Positions 1-9,246 of a stretch of 64,000 nucleotides of DNA are shown one piece after another. The position numbers were made by a program, and so were the translations under genes. The notes beneath the pieces were generated by a model that worked only from the letters and a program-made list of their open reading frames with translations, was not told where the DNA came from and did not search any database. The DNA comes from JBIQJD01 sp044507695 (GTDB taxonomy: Bacteria; Bacteroidota; Ignavibacteria; Ignavibacteriales; Ignavibacteriaceae): assembly GCA_044507695.1 (NCBI GenBank), contig JBIQJD010000014.1:1-64000 (forward strand), written 5' to 3'. Position 1 is the first letter of the stretch. Each line of letters starts with the position of its first letter.

Positions 1-33
1 ATTACTCTGCTCTGCTCTATAACAAACATTTTT

Positions 34-792
34 TTACTTTGCTGTTGCTTCAACCATTAGTTGTTCCGCAACTTCCTTCCCAAGGTATAAATCAATAAAA
101 TAGTGAATAACATACAGTACCGGAGTAAGAGCAACTGCAATAATAAATTTGTAAATATAATTCACCACTCCGATTGCAATTACAAGTGTAAAATCCCAGC
201 CTGCTCCGAGATAAAAAGCGATGAATAATACAACAAAGCTGTCAATAAATTGAGAAACTAACGTTGAACCTGTTGCACGCAGCCAGATTTTCGAATTCCC
301 GGTTCTTTTCTTTAAAAGATGAAATACAGCAACGTCAATTAATTGTCCCAGCAAAAAAGCCGTAAGTGATCCGGCAATAATCCACATACCCTGTCCAAAG
401 ATTGCATTATATGCAAAATCCATTTTGATGGTTTCCCCATTAACTTCGCGTGTTAACCAGAAATCAGAAGGAGTTAAGCCCATGGCAAAATAAACCATTA
501 AAAATGCATAAAGAATTAATGCAGCAGCAGTGAATGATAAAAAGCGTACACCCCGTCTGCCGTAATATTCATTTATTATATCTGTCATAATAAAAACAAC
601 AGGCCACAGCAAAACACCGGCAGTTAAATTAAAGGATAGATTATCTATTCCTAGTATTGAAATATTTGCGGGAGTAATACCTAATGTATTTTCAAGTGAA
701 AATATTTTTACGCCGATAAATTCTGCAAGCATTGCATTTGCAATAAAGAAAGCTCCCAGAATATAGAACAGCCTGTTGCTTTTATCTTTCAT
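34..792 (-). CDS. yhhQ: Queuosine precursor transporter (YhhQ/DUF165 family)
   Basis: Inner-membrane carrier expected to import queuosine precursors (preQ0/preQ1 or queuine) for tRNA modification. The 252-residue protein is almost entirely hydrophobic, with about six membrane segments. It shows the family-typical N-terminal helix ending near AEFIGVKIF, the block TDIINEYYGRRGVRF and the C-terminal VNYIYKFIIAVALTPVLY stretch; length fits the family. The ATG at 792 is preceded by GAGGAAAC, a good ribosome binding site. No queuosine biosynthesis genes are adjacent, so it appears to be a stand-alone salvage gene. The family call is confident; the exact substrate is inferred. Confidence 0.88.
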   Translation of the reverse strand: MKDKSNRLFYILGAFFIANAMLAEFIGVKIFSLENTLGITPANISILGIDNLSFNLTAGVLLWPVVFIMTDIINEYYGRRGVRFLSFTAAALILYAFLMVYFAMGLTPSDFWLTREVNGETIKMDFAYNAIFGQGMWIIAGSLTAFLLGQLIDVAVFHLLKKRTGNSKIWLRATGSTLVSQFIDSFVVLFIAFYLGAGWDFTLVIAIGVVNYIYKFIIAVALTPVLYVIHYFIDLYLGKEVAEQLMVEATAK

Positions 793-849
793 GTTTCCTC
801 AGATGAAAAAGGTTGAAATGGATACGCACCAATTTCTTAAATTATTTAT

Positions 850-882
850 TAAAATAAAAAACGGTGCCTTTTACAGACACCG
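850..882 (-). terminator. Rho-independent terminator of the DUF6600-type gene
   Basis: On the minus strand CGGTGTC, loop TGTAAAA, GGCACCG is followed by TTTTTTATTTT. One stem pair is G-U only when read on the minus strand, which gives the direction. It lies just after the stop at 908. Confidence 0.8.
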
Positions 883-907
883 CCGGAGAGAAGAAATGAA
901 GAGTTAA

Positions 908-2209
908 TTATCTTGTTCTTGTTTTCCCTGGAGTTTCCCTGCTTCTTTCAGTTGAAGTAGTATTTCTTTCAGTTCGTGGTTCAGTTCTTTTCTGTTCACG
1001 AACTTCAACTTTATTCTGCCTTGTTTCAGGTTTTATTTGCGGCACATTATTTTTTGGCTTCTGTTCTTTTTGCTGTCTTATTTCAGGTGCTGAATTTTTC
1101 TGCGGAACGGTTTCTCTTTCTCTCTTAATTGAACCTGAATTTTCCCGTTCATTTCTTTTTTCAATTTGAACTTTGTTCTTTTGCTGTTTCACCTGAACTT
1201 TTTTATCAACTATCTGTTTCTCTTTTTTTTCTGATTGAATTCTGTTTCGTTCATTTTCATTCTGCTTATCAACAGATTTATTATTTACCGGAATTCTTTC
1301 AATATCCTTTGTTGTTGTTCTGTTATTTCTTTCCTCAGTTATTTTTTTATCATCGCTTCTGTTAGTGTTAACTTCCCTTCTTGAAATTTCAACTTTTTCA
1401 GTTTGAAGATTACTTTTTCTGTCTGATCTTTTTATCTCAACATTTCCTGATTCTCTCTCAATTATATCACGTGAAGCGGCAAACGTTCTGATTGTTTCAT
1501 TATTCCTTCCGTTTCCTCTTTCTATTTCACGCAGGTCAGCCGTTCTGATTATATCTCTTTGTCTGATTTCCTGTCCGCTTCTTTCGCGAATCAAATTTAC
1601 ATCAACACCACGGTTTACTACTCTGCCTCTTTCATAACTGTAATCGTTTCTGTATTTAGTTTTTGAAAAAATCCTTTCACGATATTTTGGCGCAGCATAA
1701 TAATTATAAACATGCGGATCACAGAAGTGGCGGTATTTAACAAAGTGCCAGTGAGCAATCGGTGTATAATAATTTACTGTAAAATGAATTCCTATATTAA
1801 CAGAAAATACTGCGTATGGAGGAAGCGGAGCCCAGCCGATATAATCATCATCATATCTCCATTCAACCCATGCAGGCGCCCATTCATAATCCGGCAGCCA
1901 GATCCATCCGTAATAATCATCATAAAACCATCTGCCGTAGTGATAAGTTATGTAACCAAAATCTTCGTATGAATGCCAGTACCATCCGTCTTCTGTCCAA
2001 AGCCATTGTCCGCGGGTATAAGGAGCCCAGCCTCTCCTGACAATTGATGGTTTCCAAACAACTACTCCGTGATCTAATTCAATCCATACACCATGTGGAG
2101 CTAATGCTGTGTAGAATAATCCGTAATCACTTCTGGATTTTGCTTCAGCTTCATCAGCTAATAAAAGAATTGTGAAAACAGCGATCAGTATTAAATATAT
2201 CTTTTTCAT
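908..2209 (-). CDS. Secreted Trp/Tyr-rich DUF6600-type protein with long charged tail
   Basis: Predicted exported protein of 433 residues of unknown function. Residues 1-23 form a signal peptide (MKKIYLILIAVFTILLLADEA). Residues about 27-150 are extremely rich in Trp, Tyr and Asp, with repeated G-W-x-W/Y units (GVWIELDHGVVVWKPS, GQWLWTEDGWYWHS, GRWFYDDYYGWIWLPDYEWAPAWVEWR), the look of DUF6600 proteins. From about residue 190 the chain is low-complexity and rich in Arg, Lys, Glu, Asn and Gln, probably disordered. The ATG is preceded by AAGGTG. It is a single-gene unit with its own terminator. A cell-surface role is plausible but not shown by sequence. Confidence 0.75.
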   Translation of the reverse strand: MKKIYLILIAVFTILLLADEAEAKSRSDYGLFYTALAPHGVWIELDHGVVVWKPSIVRRGWAPYTRGQWLWTEDGWYWHSYEDFGYITYHYGRWFYDDYYGWIWLPDYEWAPAWVEWRYDDDYIGWAPLPPYAVFSVNIGIHFTVNYYTPIAHWHFVKYRHFCDPHVYNYYAAPKYRERIFSKTKYRNDYSYERGRVVNRGVDVNLIRERSGQEIRQRDIIRTADLREIERGNGRNNETIRTFAASRDIIERESGNVEIKRSDRKSNLQTEKVEISRREVNTNRSDDKKITEERNNRTTTKDIERIPVNNKSVDKQNENERNRIQSEKKEKQIVDKKVQVKQQKNKVQIEKRNERENSGSIKRERETVPQKNSAPEIRQQKEQKPKNNVPQIKPETRQNKVEVREQKRTEPRTERNTTSTERSRETPGKTRTR

Positions 2210-2362
2210 TATTGCACCTTAACGTTGAATTTCTGATTAAGAAATTCAATCTCCATGCCACAATTATATGCTAAAGTATGATGAAAATAAGAGGATTATT
2301 TAATGAGTTGTTTAATAAAATGAACAGAAGAATTTCTTTTTATACACAAGCTGAAAATTGGA

Positions 2363-3493
2363 TTACCGTTTTAAATTTCTCCCCTTCCATGAGAATAAAC
2401 CAAGTGCTCCGGAAATTCCTGCAATTATGATATAAGGTATTTGAAATATTTCTGCAGCCGGTAAATATTTTAATAAATTAGATTTAAAGATAAGAGAATT
2501 GCCTTTGCTTAATATCAAATATTCCAGGATGAATTTTCCGGTAAGTGCCGTTAGAACCAGAATTATAAAATCTGAATTAAGGAATGAAAGCAAAAGCATT
2601 ATTGGTATACTTAAGTAATAAAGGAAAATCAGAATCAATTGAAGTATTAATTTTTTATCGTCATAAAATAATCCTTTACTTGCCCAGCGCGTTCTCTGAT
2701 TAAAAAATTCTGTTACGCTTTTATTTGATTCCGTGTAAACTACTGCTTCAGGATGGGAACAGAATTTAATTTTATACTTTCCGGATTTGTGAATCTTCTG
2801 CATTAATAATTCATCATCACCGGAAGATAAATTCATTGTTCCGGCAAATCCGCCAACCTCATAAAATATTTTTTTTCTGTAAGCAAGATTTGCTGCACTG
2901 CAGATTACAGGTTTTCCTGCTCCAATCAATCCTGCGCCTGTAAGAATCAATCCCTGGAACTCAAGCCTCTGCAGTTTGTCCATAAATTTTGATGATGGGA
3001 AAAAATCAACGGGGCCTGCAGCCATTGCTGTATTATTATCAAATGTTGAAATGAGATACTTTAACCACTCCGGTGAGTGCCGGCAATCAGCATCTGTTGT
3101 AACTATAATCTCTCCTTTTGATCTTTCAATACCCAATTCAACTGCACGTTTCTTATGTGCCTTATATTCAACTTTATCAACCGCTTTAATAACTTTAATG
3201 TTTGGAGAAGAAATTGCATTGCACAATTTTGTAAAGGAATCATCTTCCGAATCATCATCAACATAAATTACTTCATATTTATCATTAGGATAATCAAGCG
3301 ATTCAACTGATTGCAGACTCATTAATATATTTTCTGATTCATTCCTGAATGGAATAATAACGCTGATAAATTCATCTTCAGTTTTGAGATTGAATTTATT
3401 ATCAAAACTTTTTAATCCTTTAAGAATTTTTATTAAAAAAGAAAAGTAATGCAGAATAAATATGCTTAAGAAGAGTAATAGATAATCAGGCAT
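2363..3493 (-). CDS. Membrane-associated family 2 glycosyltransferase
   Basis: Glycosyltransferase of 376 residues resembling processive or membrane-anchored GT2 enzymes. There is an N-terminal membrane helix, then a GT-A fold with VIIPFRNESENI, the donor-binding TTDADCRHSPEWL (DxD-like), acceptor-side GDDELL and the QRTRW (QxxRW) motif at about residue 265. Two to four C-terminal membrane segments follow (residues about 280-370). The ATG overlaps the end of the upstream UPF0104 gene by 8 bases, so the two are translationally coupled and probably act in one lipid-linked glycan pathway (inference). Donor and acceptor are unknown. Confidence 0.87.
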   Translation of the reverse strand: MPDYLLLFLSIFILHYFSFLIKILKGLKSFDNKFNLKTEDEFISVIIPFRNESENILMSLQSVESLDYPNDKYEVIYVDDDSEDDSFTKLCNAISSPNIKVIKAVDKVEYKAHKKRAVELGIERSKGEIIVTTDADCRHSPEWLKYLISTFDNNTAMAAGPVDFFPSSKFMDKLQRLEFQGLILTGAGLIGAGKPVICSAANLAYRKKIFYEVGGFAGTMNLSSGDDELLMQKIHKSGKYKIKFCSHPEAVVYTESNKSVTEFFNQRTRWASKGLFYDDKKLILQLILIFLYYLSIPIMLLLSFLNSDFIILVLTALTGKFILEYLILSKGNSLIFKSNLLKYLPAAEIFQIPYIIIAGISGALGLFSWKGRNLKR

Positions 3494-4463
3494 TTCTTGA
3501 ATCCGTAAAACTTAAAAACATACCAGCCAAAGCGGGAAGAATAATGTTTATGAGAAAGATTAAAATACCGGCATTAAATCCTGCTGATCCACTGAATCCG
3601 AAAAGTGTAAAAATATAAACAGCAGCGCCCTCTCGTACTCCCAATTCTCCAAAAGAAAAAAATCCCAGAGCTGTTTTTGAAAACATGATAAGCACGGCAG
3701 CCCAGAACAAATTTATAAAATCAAAATGAGTTGTGAATGATGCCGCAGCTAATACAAATTGAAGTGTATAAATTATGAAGTACAGAGTGGTTATAATCAT
3801 CATCCTGCGAATATATTTTTTATCAATCGTTAAAATTGTTTTAATTAATTCAGGATAACGATTTAACAATTTAATTCTTGAGCAGATATTTATTACTGAA
3901 CTCAACAATCTGTTTTTAAATTTATAACAGAAAATTATGAAGCAAATCAAAAATGAAAATCCATATAATATTTGGGGATTCATTTCCGGATTTTTTAAAA
4001 TCATAAACGCAGCCAATGCTGCCGTGCCAAAGATAATCTCATTAAAAAGTACAAAAAACTTTTCAATCATTGTTGCGGCAGAAACGGTTATGAAAGATTT
4101 ATCATTTAATATCAGTCCTCTTCCCGCATACTCTCCTATTCTGCCGGGAGTAAAAGCGCCGCCGGTTAATCCGTAAAACAATGATCTGAAAATCTGATTT
4201 CTATCTTTAATATTTAAAAGATGATCACAGGTTAATTCCCATTTTTTAAATTGCAGATAAATGTTTGGAATAAGTAAAGATGTTATGGCTGAGAAATAAT
4301 AAATGTTAAGCGCTGAAAATGCTTTAATAATCTGCTGCGGCTTTATATTGTTTATCAGATAAACCAGCAGACTTAGGCTGAAAATAATTTTAGCAGAAAG
4401 AATATATTGCCTCTTATATCTGCTTAAATGATTCTGTATTGCTAAAGTATAATCAGTGCTCAG
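3486..4463 (-). CDS. UPF0104/AglD-like flippase-domain membrane protein, apparent CTG start
   Basis: Integral membrane protein of the lysylphosphatidylglycerol synthase N-terminal (UPF0104) family, often found beside glycosyltransferases and thought to move or modify lipids. The conserved motif GGAFTPGRIGEYAGRG lies early in the protein, and LGEFGVREG-like FSFGELGVREGAAVYIF near the C-terminus. A start at the first TTG (4181) would remove two conserved N-terminal helices. The frame is open upstream to a stop at 4476-4478 and encodes a typical N-terminus (helices around FSLSLLVYLINNI and FSAITSLLIPNIYLQFKKWE). It contains no ATG, GTG or TTG. A CTG at 4461-4463 has AAGGA six bases upstream, giving 325 residues, the normal family length. 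Confidence 0.8.
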   Translation of the reverse strand: MSTDYTLAIQNHLSRYKRQYILSAKIIFSLSLLVYLINNIKPQQIIKAFSALNIYYFSAITSLLIPNIYLQFKKWELTCDHLLNIKDRNQIFRSLFYGLTGGAFTPGRIGEYAGRGLILNDKSFITVSAATMIEKFFVLFNEIIFGTAALAAFMILKNPEMNPQILYGFSFLICFIIFCYKFKNRLLSSVINICSRIKLLNRYPELIKTILTIDKKYIRRMMIITTLYFIIYTLQFVLAAASFTTHFDFINLFWAAVLIMFSKTALGFFSFGELGVREGAAVYIFTLFGFSGSAGFNAGILIFLINIILPALAGMFLSFTDSRNA

Positions 4464-4477
4464 TGGTTTTCCTTTTT
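4461..4477 (-). promoter_or_regulatory. Ribosome binding site that selects a CTG start
   Basis: The minus strand reads AAAAAGGAAAACCACTG; AAGGA is six bases before CTG. No ATG, GTG or TTG exists in this frame between the upstream stop (4476-4478) and codon 4181. Confidence 0.6.
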
Positions 4478-4553
4478 AGAAAGTAGTGTTATTGTTAAGC
4501 AAAAATCTTTTTGTTACTTTTCCGAACATTCATATACGAGATTTGGAGAGTTA

Positions 4554-6176
4554 ATGTTTATAAATTTTAGCGATATACCCGGAAATCAAAATCTGTTCCT
4601 TGATTATTTATATGAATTTGATAATGTAAAAAATTTTTTCAAATATAATTTCCGCAATAAGGAAGAATATTTAAAGATATTTAAAAATATTTCTGATTCG
4701 AAAAATCATTCTGCAGAAATAACATCAATTATTGAAAAACAGTATTCAACTTATAAGCCATCTCCAAAAACGCAAAAAAATATTTCTCTGTTTGGAAATA
4801 AGAAAACTCTTGCCATTGTTACAGGCCAGCAGCTTGGTATTGCCGGCGGACCACTTTATACAATTTATAAAATTATTACTGCAATAAAACTCAGCACATA
4901 CCTTTCAGAACGTTATGATGATTACCATTTTGTACCTGTATTCTGGCTTGAAGGTGATGATCATGATTTTGATGAAGTAAGTTCTGTTGGAATCATAAAT
5001 GAAAAAAATGAATTTGAAAAAATTATTTATGAAGATTCAATTCCGGAAGAAGAAAACAGGGGCAGTGTTGGAAATTTAAAATTCAATCAATCAATAAATG
5101 ATTTTTTTGAGAAGTTCAAAAACAATCTGCGCGAAACAGAGTTTACAGAAAAAATATTTGAACAGCTTCGTTCATATTACCGGGAAGGAAGAACATTCAG
5201 AGATGCATTTAAAGATTTAATATTCTGGCTGTTTGATCAATACGGATTAATAATTTTTGATCCGCAGGATGCTGATGTTAAAAATTTATTAAAGCCGGTA
5301 TTCAAAAAAGAAATTACAGATTTCAGGATGCATACCGAAACATTGGTTAACGTAAGCGCAAAGCTGGAAGAACTATACCATGCACAGGTTAAAGTTAGAC
5401 CGATAAATTTATTTTTTTCTACGGATGAAGGAAGACATTTAATTGAGCCGGTAGAAAATGAATTTAGACTTAGAAGGAAAAGAAAAAAATTTTCATACGA
5501 GGAATTAATTGATCTTATTGAAAATGAACCCAAGAATTTTAGTCCCAATGTTCTTCTCAGACCAATCTGTCAGGATTTTCTGCTGCCAACTGCATTTTAT
5601 ATCGGCGGACCTTCAGAAATATCATATTTTGCACAGGTAATGCCTTTATATCAATACTATAATATTGAAGCACCTGTTATTTATCCCCGTTCAGGTGCAA
5701 CAATAATTGAAAAAAATATCAGTTCATTAATTGAAAAATATTCACTGGAAATTCAGCAGTTGTTTATTGATCCTGAACAGTTGAAAAATAAAGTGCTTGA
5801 ATCAATTGGTGATAATGCGCTGAACAATATTTTTGAATCTGCGTCCAATGAAATTGAAGTAACTTTTGATCAGCTTAAGGAAAAATTATTCGAGCTTGAT
5901 AAAACAATCAGCGATGCAAGTACAAAGTACAGGCAGAAAATTTTTAATTATCTTGATGAGTTAAAAGGAAAAGCATTTGATGCGCAGAAGAGAAAACATG
6001 AAACAACTTTAAGACAGATAGATAAAATTACTTCTGGCATTTATCCTAATTCAAATCTTCAGGAAAGAGAACTTAACTTTGTTTACTTTGCAAATAAATA
6101 TGGTGTTGAATTTATTGCTCATTTATTTGAAGAATTAACAATCAATAAATTTGAACATCAAATTATAAAATTGTAA
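4554..6176 (+). CDS. bshC: Putative bacillithiol biosynthesis cysteine-adding enzyme BshC
   Basis: BshC is thought to add cysteine to glucosaminyl-malate in the last step of bacillithiol synthesis. The 540-residue length matches the family. Recognisable blocks are LAIVTGQQLGIAGGPLYTIYKI, the nucleotide-binding-like FVPVFWLEGDDHDFDEV, and RPICQDFLLPTAFYIGGPSEISYF. A long C-terminal coiled coil (about residues 400-500) precedes the family-typical ending with LQERELNFVYFANKYG. The ATG is preceded by TTGGAGAG. It is transcribed divergently from the flippase and glycosyltransferase pair. bshA and bshB are not in the window. Family identity is firm; direct proof of the catalytic role of BshC is sparse in the literature I know. 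Confidence 0.92.
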   Translation: MFINFSDIPGNQNLFLDYLYEFDNVKNFFKYNFRNKEEYLKIFKNISDSKNHSAEITSIIEKQYSTYKPSPKTQKNISLFGNKKTLAIVTGQQLGIAGGPLYTIYKIITAIKLSTYLSERYDDYHFVPVFWLEGDDHDFDEVSSVGIINEKNEFEKIIYEDSIPEEENRGSVGNLKFNQSINDFFEKFKNNLRETEFTEKIFEQLRSYYREGRTFRDAFKDLIFWLFDQYGLIIFDPQDADVKNLLKPVFKKEITDFRMHTETLVNVSAKLEELYHAQVKVRPINLFFSTDEGRHLIEPVENEFRLRRKRKKFSYEELIDLIENEPKNFSPNVLLRPICQDFLLPTAFYIGGPSEISYFAQVMPLYQYYNIEAPVIYPRSGATIIEKNISSLIEKYSLEIQQLFIDPEQLKNKVLESIGDNALNNIFESASNEIEVTFDQLKEKLFELDKTISDASTKYRQKIFNYLDELKGKAFDAQKRKHETTLRQIDKITSGIYPNSNLQERELNFVYFANKYGVEFIAHLFEELTINKFEHQIIKL

Positions 6177-6194
6177 TTCGGGTCCTCTCAATAA

Positions 6195-6221
6195 AAAACC
6201 TGCTCAGTTCAAGCAGGTTTT
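6195..6221. terminator. Bidirectional terminator between bshC and the ABC ATPase gene
   Basis: A perfect 10-bp stem AAAACCTGCT / AGCAGGTTTT with a 7-base loop. A-rich and T-rich flanks on the two sides suit termination of both convergent genes. Confidence 0.85.
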
Positions 6222-6240
6222 ATCATTTTAAAATTTAATT

Positions 6241-7350
6241 TTAATCTTTTATAGTCTGTTCGGTATCTGCATCAAAGAAATGAAGTTTATCAGTATCAAA
6301 AAATAATTCTCTGCTTGTGCCGGCTTCTGGTTTTTCACGTGCGGGAATTCGGGCTACCATTTGTGTTTCATCAACAGTGAAATATAAAAATATTTCATTT
6401 CCCATAGGTTCAACTACTTCAAGGTTTGCATCAATTTTCTGAAATGAATCTTTTGCAGTACTTGAAGCTGCATCATAAATATCTTCCGGACGAATGCCAA
6501 GCCAAACATTTTTATTAATGTAATTTTTTAGAAGTTCCGAGTGTTTATTATTCAAGTTAATTGAAAATCCGTTTCCGGTGCTGATGAATTTCAAACCATC
6601 TGCCTGAGTAATTTTTCCTTCAATAAAATTCATTGACGGGCTGCCGATAAATCCCGCAACAAATTTATTAACAGGATAATTGTATAAATTAAGCGGTGCA
6701 TCAATTTGCTGAACAACGCCATCCTTCATAATTACAATTTTATCACCCATCGTCATTGCTTCAGTTTGATCATGAGTAACATAAATCATTGTTGCTTCCA
6801 GTCTTTGATGCAGCTTTGAAATTTCTGTTCTCATTTGAACACGAAGTTTAGCATCAAGATTACTCAAAGGTTCATCAAATAAAAACACTTTGGGTTTGCG
6901 CACTATTGCACGCCCCAATGCAACACGCTGCCTCTGCCCGCCGGATAATGCCTTCGGTTTTCTGTCAAGATAAGTTTCAAGTCCAAGAATTTTAGCAGCT
7001 TCACTAACACGTTGTTTAATTGCCTGCTTGTCAAATTTTCTTAGCTTTAAACCAAAAGCCATATTTTCATAAACAGTCATGTGAGGGTACAACGCATAGT
7101 TTTGAAAAACCATAGCTATATCGCGGTCTTTGGGAGAAACATCATTAACTTTTCTGCCTTCAATGTAAAGTTCTCCGCCGGAAATTTCTTCAAGTCCCGC
7201 AATCATTCTTAAAGTAGTGGATTTACCGCAGCCTGAAGGCCCAACGAGCACAACAAATTCCCTGTCTTTAATTTCAAGGTTAACATTCCTAACGGCAACG
7301 TTTCCCCCTTCATAAACTTTGGTAACATCTTTTAATAAAACTTCTGCCAT
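6241..7350 (-). CDS. ugpC: MalK/UgpC-type carbohydrate ABC transporter ATPase
   Basis: Cytoplasmic ATPase subunit (369 residues) of a CUT1-type sugar or glycerol-phosphate importer. Walker A GPSGCGKST (about 36-44), Q-loop QNYALYPHM, signature LSGGQRQRVALGRA, Walker B VFLFDEPLSNLD and H-loop THDQTEAM are all intact. Residues about 235-360 form the regulatory OB-like domain (WLGIRPEDIYD). No permease or binding-protein gene is nearby. Such orphan ATPases (compare MsmX in Bacillus) often energise several importers, so the substrate cannot be assigned; the symbol denotes the family only. It follows aroA by 3 bases and is probably cotranscribed with it. Confidence 0.9.
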   Translation of the reverse strand: MAEVLLKDVTKVYEGGNVAVRNVNLEIKDREFVVLVGPSGCGKSTTLRMIAGLEEISGGELYIEGRKVNDVSPKDRDIAMVFQNYALYPHMTVYENMAFGLKLRKFDKQAIKQRVSEAAKILGLETYLDRKPKALSGGQRQRVALGRAIVRKPKVFLFDEPLSNLDAKLRVQMRTEISKLHQRLEATMIYVTHDQTEAMTMGDKIVIMKDGVVQQIDAPLNLYNYPVNKFVAGFIGSPSMNFIEGKITQADGLKFISTGNGFSINLNNKHSELLKNYINKNVWLGIRPEDIYDAASSTAKDSFQKIDANLEVVEPMGNEIFLYFTVDETQMVARIPAREKPEAGTSRELFFDTDKLHFFDADTEQTIKD

Positions 7351-7353
7351 ATT

Positions 7354-8634
7354 TTACCTTGCTATTTTTTTAATTTGATTTTCAAAATCAGGATTTGAAA
7401 TATTCACGCAATTGAAATTATTAACTTTTCCTCCTTCTTCCAAAACAAAAGATAACACTGCAAAAGCCATAGCAATCCGGTGATCACCAAAACTTTCGAA
7501 GATTACATTTTTGTTTTTTATTTCACCGCTTACTGTAAAACCATCTTCCTGCTCATCAACTTCCAAACCAAGTTCTTTAAAGTTTTTGCACAATGCAGTT
7601 ATTCTGTCTGTTTCCTTACCTCTTAATTCTTCAGCATGATTTACAGAGAAACTTCCTTCAGCAAAAATTCCGGCAATAGAAAGTATTGGAATTTCATCAA
7701 TTATATTTGGAATAATTTCTTTTGGCAGCTCAACATTTTTAAGTTGGCTGCTTTTAATGATCAGATCACCAAATGGCTCTCCTGCAGCTTCCTGTTCATG
7801 CTGAATTTCAATGTTTGCGCCCATTCTTTTCAGAACATCAAGAATTCCGGTGCGGGTAGGATTTAATGAAACATTTTTAATTTTAAGTTCAGAATCATTT
7901 AAAAGCAATGAAAGAATAATAAAGAATGCTGCGGTTGAAATATCGGATGGCACAAAATATTCCTTTGGCTGCGGATAATTTTCTGATGAAGAAAAAATTA
8001 TTTTATCCGTTCCCTTAAATGAACTACTCAACCCAAGCATTCTTTCGGTATGATCACGAGATGGAATTTTTTCAATTACAGATGTTCGTTTTGCTGAATG
8101 AAGTCCGGCAAGCAGCACTGCGCTTTTCACCTGAGCGCTTGCCATCGGCAATTCATAGGTAATTGGAATTATTTCATCAGAAGGAAAAAACTTAAGCGGT
8201 AAGGTTGATCTTTCAGACGCTCCAATTTTTCCTCCCATTGCTGTAAGAGGAGTTATAATTCTTTTCATCGGTCTTATTGATAAGGATTCATCACCAATAA
8301 TTTCAGATTCAAAATTTTGTGCAATTAAAATTCCGCTTATCAATCTTGCAGTTGTACCTGAATTTCCGGCATCAAGTGCTTGTACCGGTTTTTTGAATCC
8401 TTTAAATCCGCATCCTTTTACAACCAGATGATCACTCTCTTTTTTAATTTCAGCACCAAGAGCAGCAAAACACTTTTGTGTGGATTTTACATCTTCACCA
8501 TTTGATAAATTAAAAATTCTTGATTCACCATCGGCAAGTGCAGAAAACATCACAGCTCTGTGTGAGATTGATTTATCACCCGGCAGTTCAAGCTCACCGC
8601 TTACTTTATTTATTTTTGAAAGTTCTTTAACCAT
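7354..8634 (-). CDS. aroA: 3-phosphoshikimate 1-carboxyvinyltransferase (EPSP synthase)
   Basis: Sixth step of the shikimate pathway: transfer of enolpyruvate from PEP to shikimate-3-phosphate. The 426 residues cover both halves of the inside-out alpha/beta barrel. Key motifs are LPGDKSISHRA (residues about 17-27), DAGNSGTTARL (about 90), MASAQVKSAVLLAG, SRDHTERML, and the C-terminal ELRGKETDRI and FGDHRIAMAFAV. All usual substrate-binding Lys, Arg and Asp positions appear present. It lies between trmH (14 bases upstream) and the ABC ATPase gene. No other aro genes are in view. Confidence 0.95.
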   Translation of the reverse strand: MVKELSKINKVSGELELPGDKSISHRAVMFSALADGESRIFNLSNGEDVKSTQKCFAALGAEIKKESDHLVVKGCGFKGFKKPVQALDAGNSGTTARLISGILIAQNFESEIIGDESLSIRPMKRIITPLTAMGGKIGASERSTLPLKFFPSDEIIPITYELPMASAQVKSAVLLAGLHSAKRTSVIEKIPSRDHTERMLGLSSSFKGTDKIIFSSSENYPQPKEYFVPSDISTAAFFIILSLLLNDSELKIKNVSLNPTRTGILDVLKRMGANIEIQHEQEAAGEPFGDLIIKSSQLKNVELPKEIIPNIIDEIPILSIAGIFAEGSFSVNHAEELRGKETDRITALCKNFKELGLEVDEQEDGFTVSGEIKNKNVIFESFGDHRIAMAFAVLSFVLEEGGKVNNFNCVNISNPDFENQIKKIAR

Positions 8635-8648
8635 TAAAATTTTCCGGT

Positions 8649-9239
8649 TTATTTATTCAGCCATAAATTAATTTTTTCATCCAGTTCATCATCTGATAAT
8701 TCACTCTTCAAATATTTACCTTTGATTATCCTCTGTCTTACTGCTTCATAAAGAATTATTGCTGCAGCAACAGATACATTCAGACTCTGAACCATTCCAT
8801 ACATAGGAATAAGAAATATTTCATCAGCGGATTGTGCCGCTTCATCTGAAACTCCCCGGTGTTCATTCCCCAAAACTATAGCAGTTTTTTTTGTAAGATC
8901 AAGATCATACATACTTTTAGCATCATCAGAAATTGAAGAAGCATAAATTACAAAGCCCTGTTCTCTTAAATTTCTATAACAGGTATTAACATCTTTGTAT
9001 TTTTCTTTTTCAACCCATTTAAAAGCAGAAGCGGAAGATTTTTTCCCAATCTTCGGAAATTCTTCCAGGTTATAAATTAAAGATACTTTGGGAACTCCTG
9101 CTGCATCGCATGTTCTGAATATTGCACTAACATTATGCGGATCATGAATATTTTCAAGCACTACATGTAAACTTTGCTGCCGTGCTGATACTACCGATAC
9201 AATTTTATTTTTTCTTCTTTCTGTTTTAAAAGATTTCAT
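8649..9239 (-). CDS. trmH: TrmH-type SPOUT tRNA (guanosine-2'-O)-methyltransferase
   Basis: Knotted SPOUT methyltransferase, closest in appearance to TrmH, which methylates G18 in the tRNA D-loop. Motif 1 is VLENIHDPHNVSAIFRTCDAAGV, with the catalytic Arg; motif 2 is VLGNEHRGVS; motif 3 is IPMYGMVQSLNVSVAAAIILYEA, very like the E. coli protein. A longer frame begins at 9332, but its first 31 residues overlap the HicB-like gene and look non-homologous. The internal ATG at 9239 gives 196 residues, a normal TrmH length. It follows the HicB-like gene by 7 bases. Confidence 0.9.
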   Translation of the reverse strand: MKSFKTERRKNKIVSVVSARQQSLHVVLENIHDPHNVSAIFRTCDAAGVPKVSLIYNLEEFPKIGKKSSASAFKWVEKEKYKDVNTCYRNLREQGFVIYASSISDDAKSMYDLDLTKKTAIVLGNEHRGVSDEAAQSADEIFLIPMYGMVQSLNVSVAAAIILYEAVRQRIIKGKYLKSELSDDELDEKINLWLNK

Positions 9240-9246
9240 TAAGAAC

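Noticed and set aside
1129..2040. Plus-strand open frames opposite the DUF6600-type gene
   Set aside because: They mirror the low-complexity antisense strand, lack ribosome binding sites and resemble no protein family.
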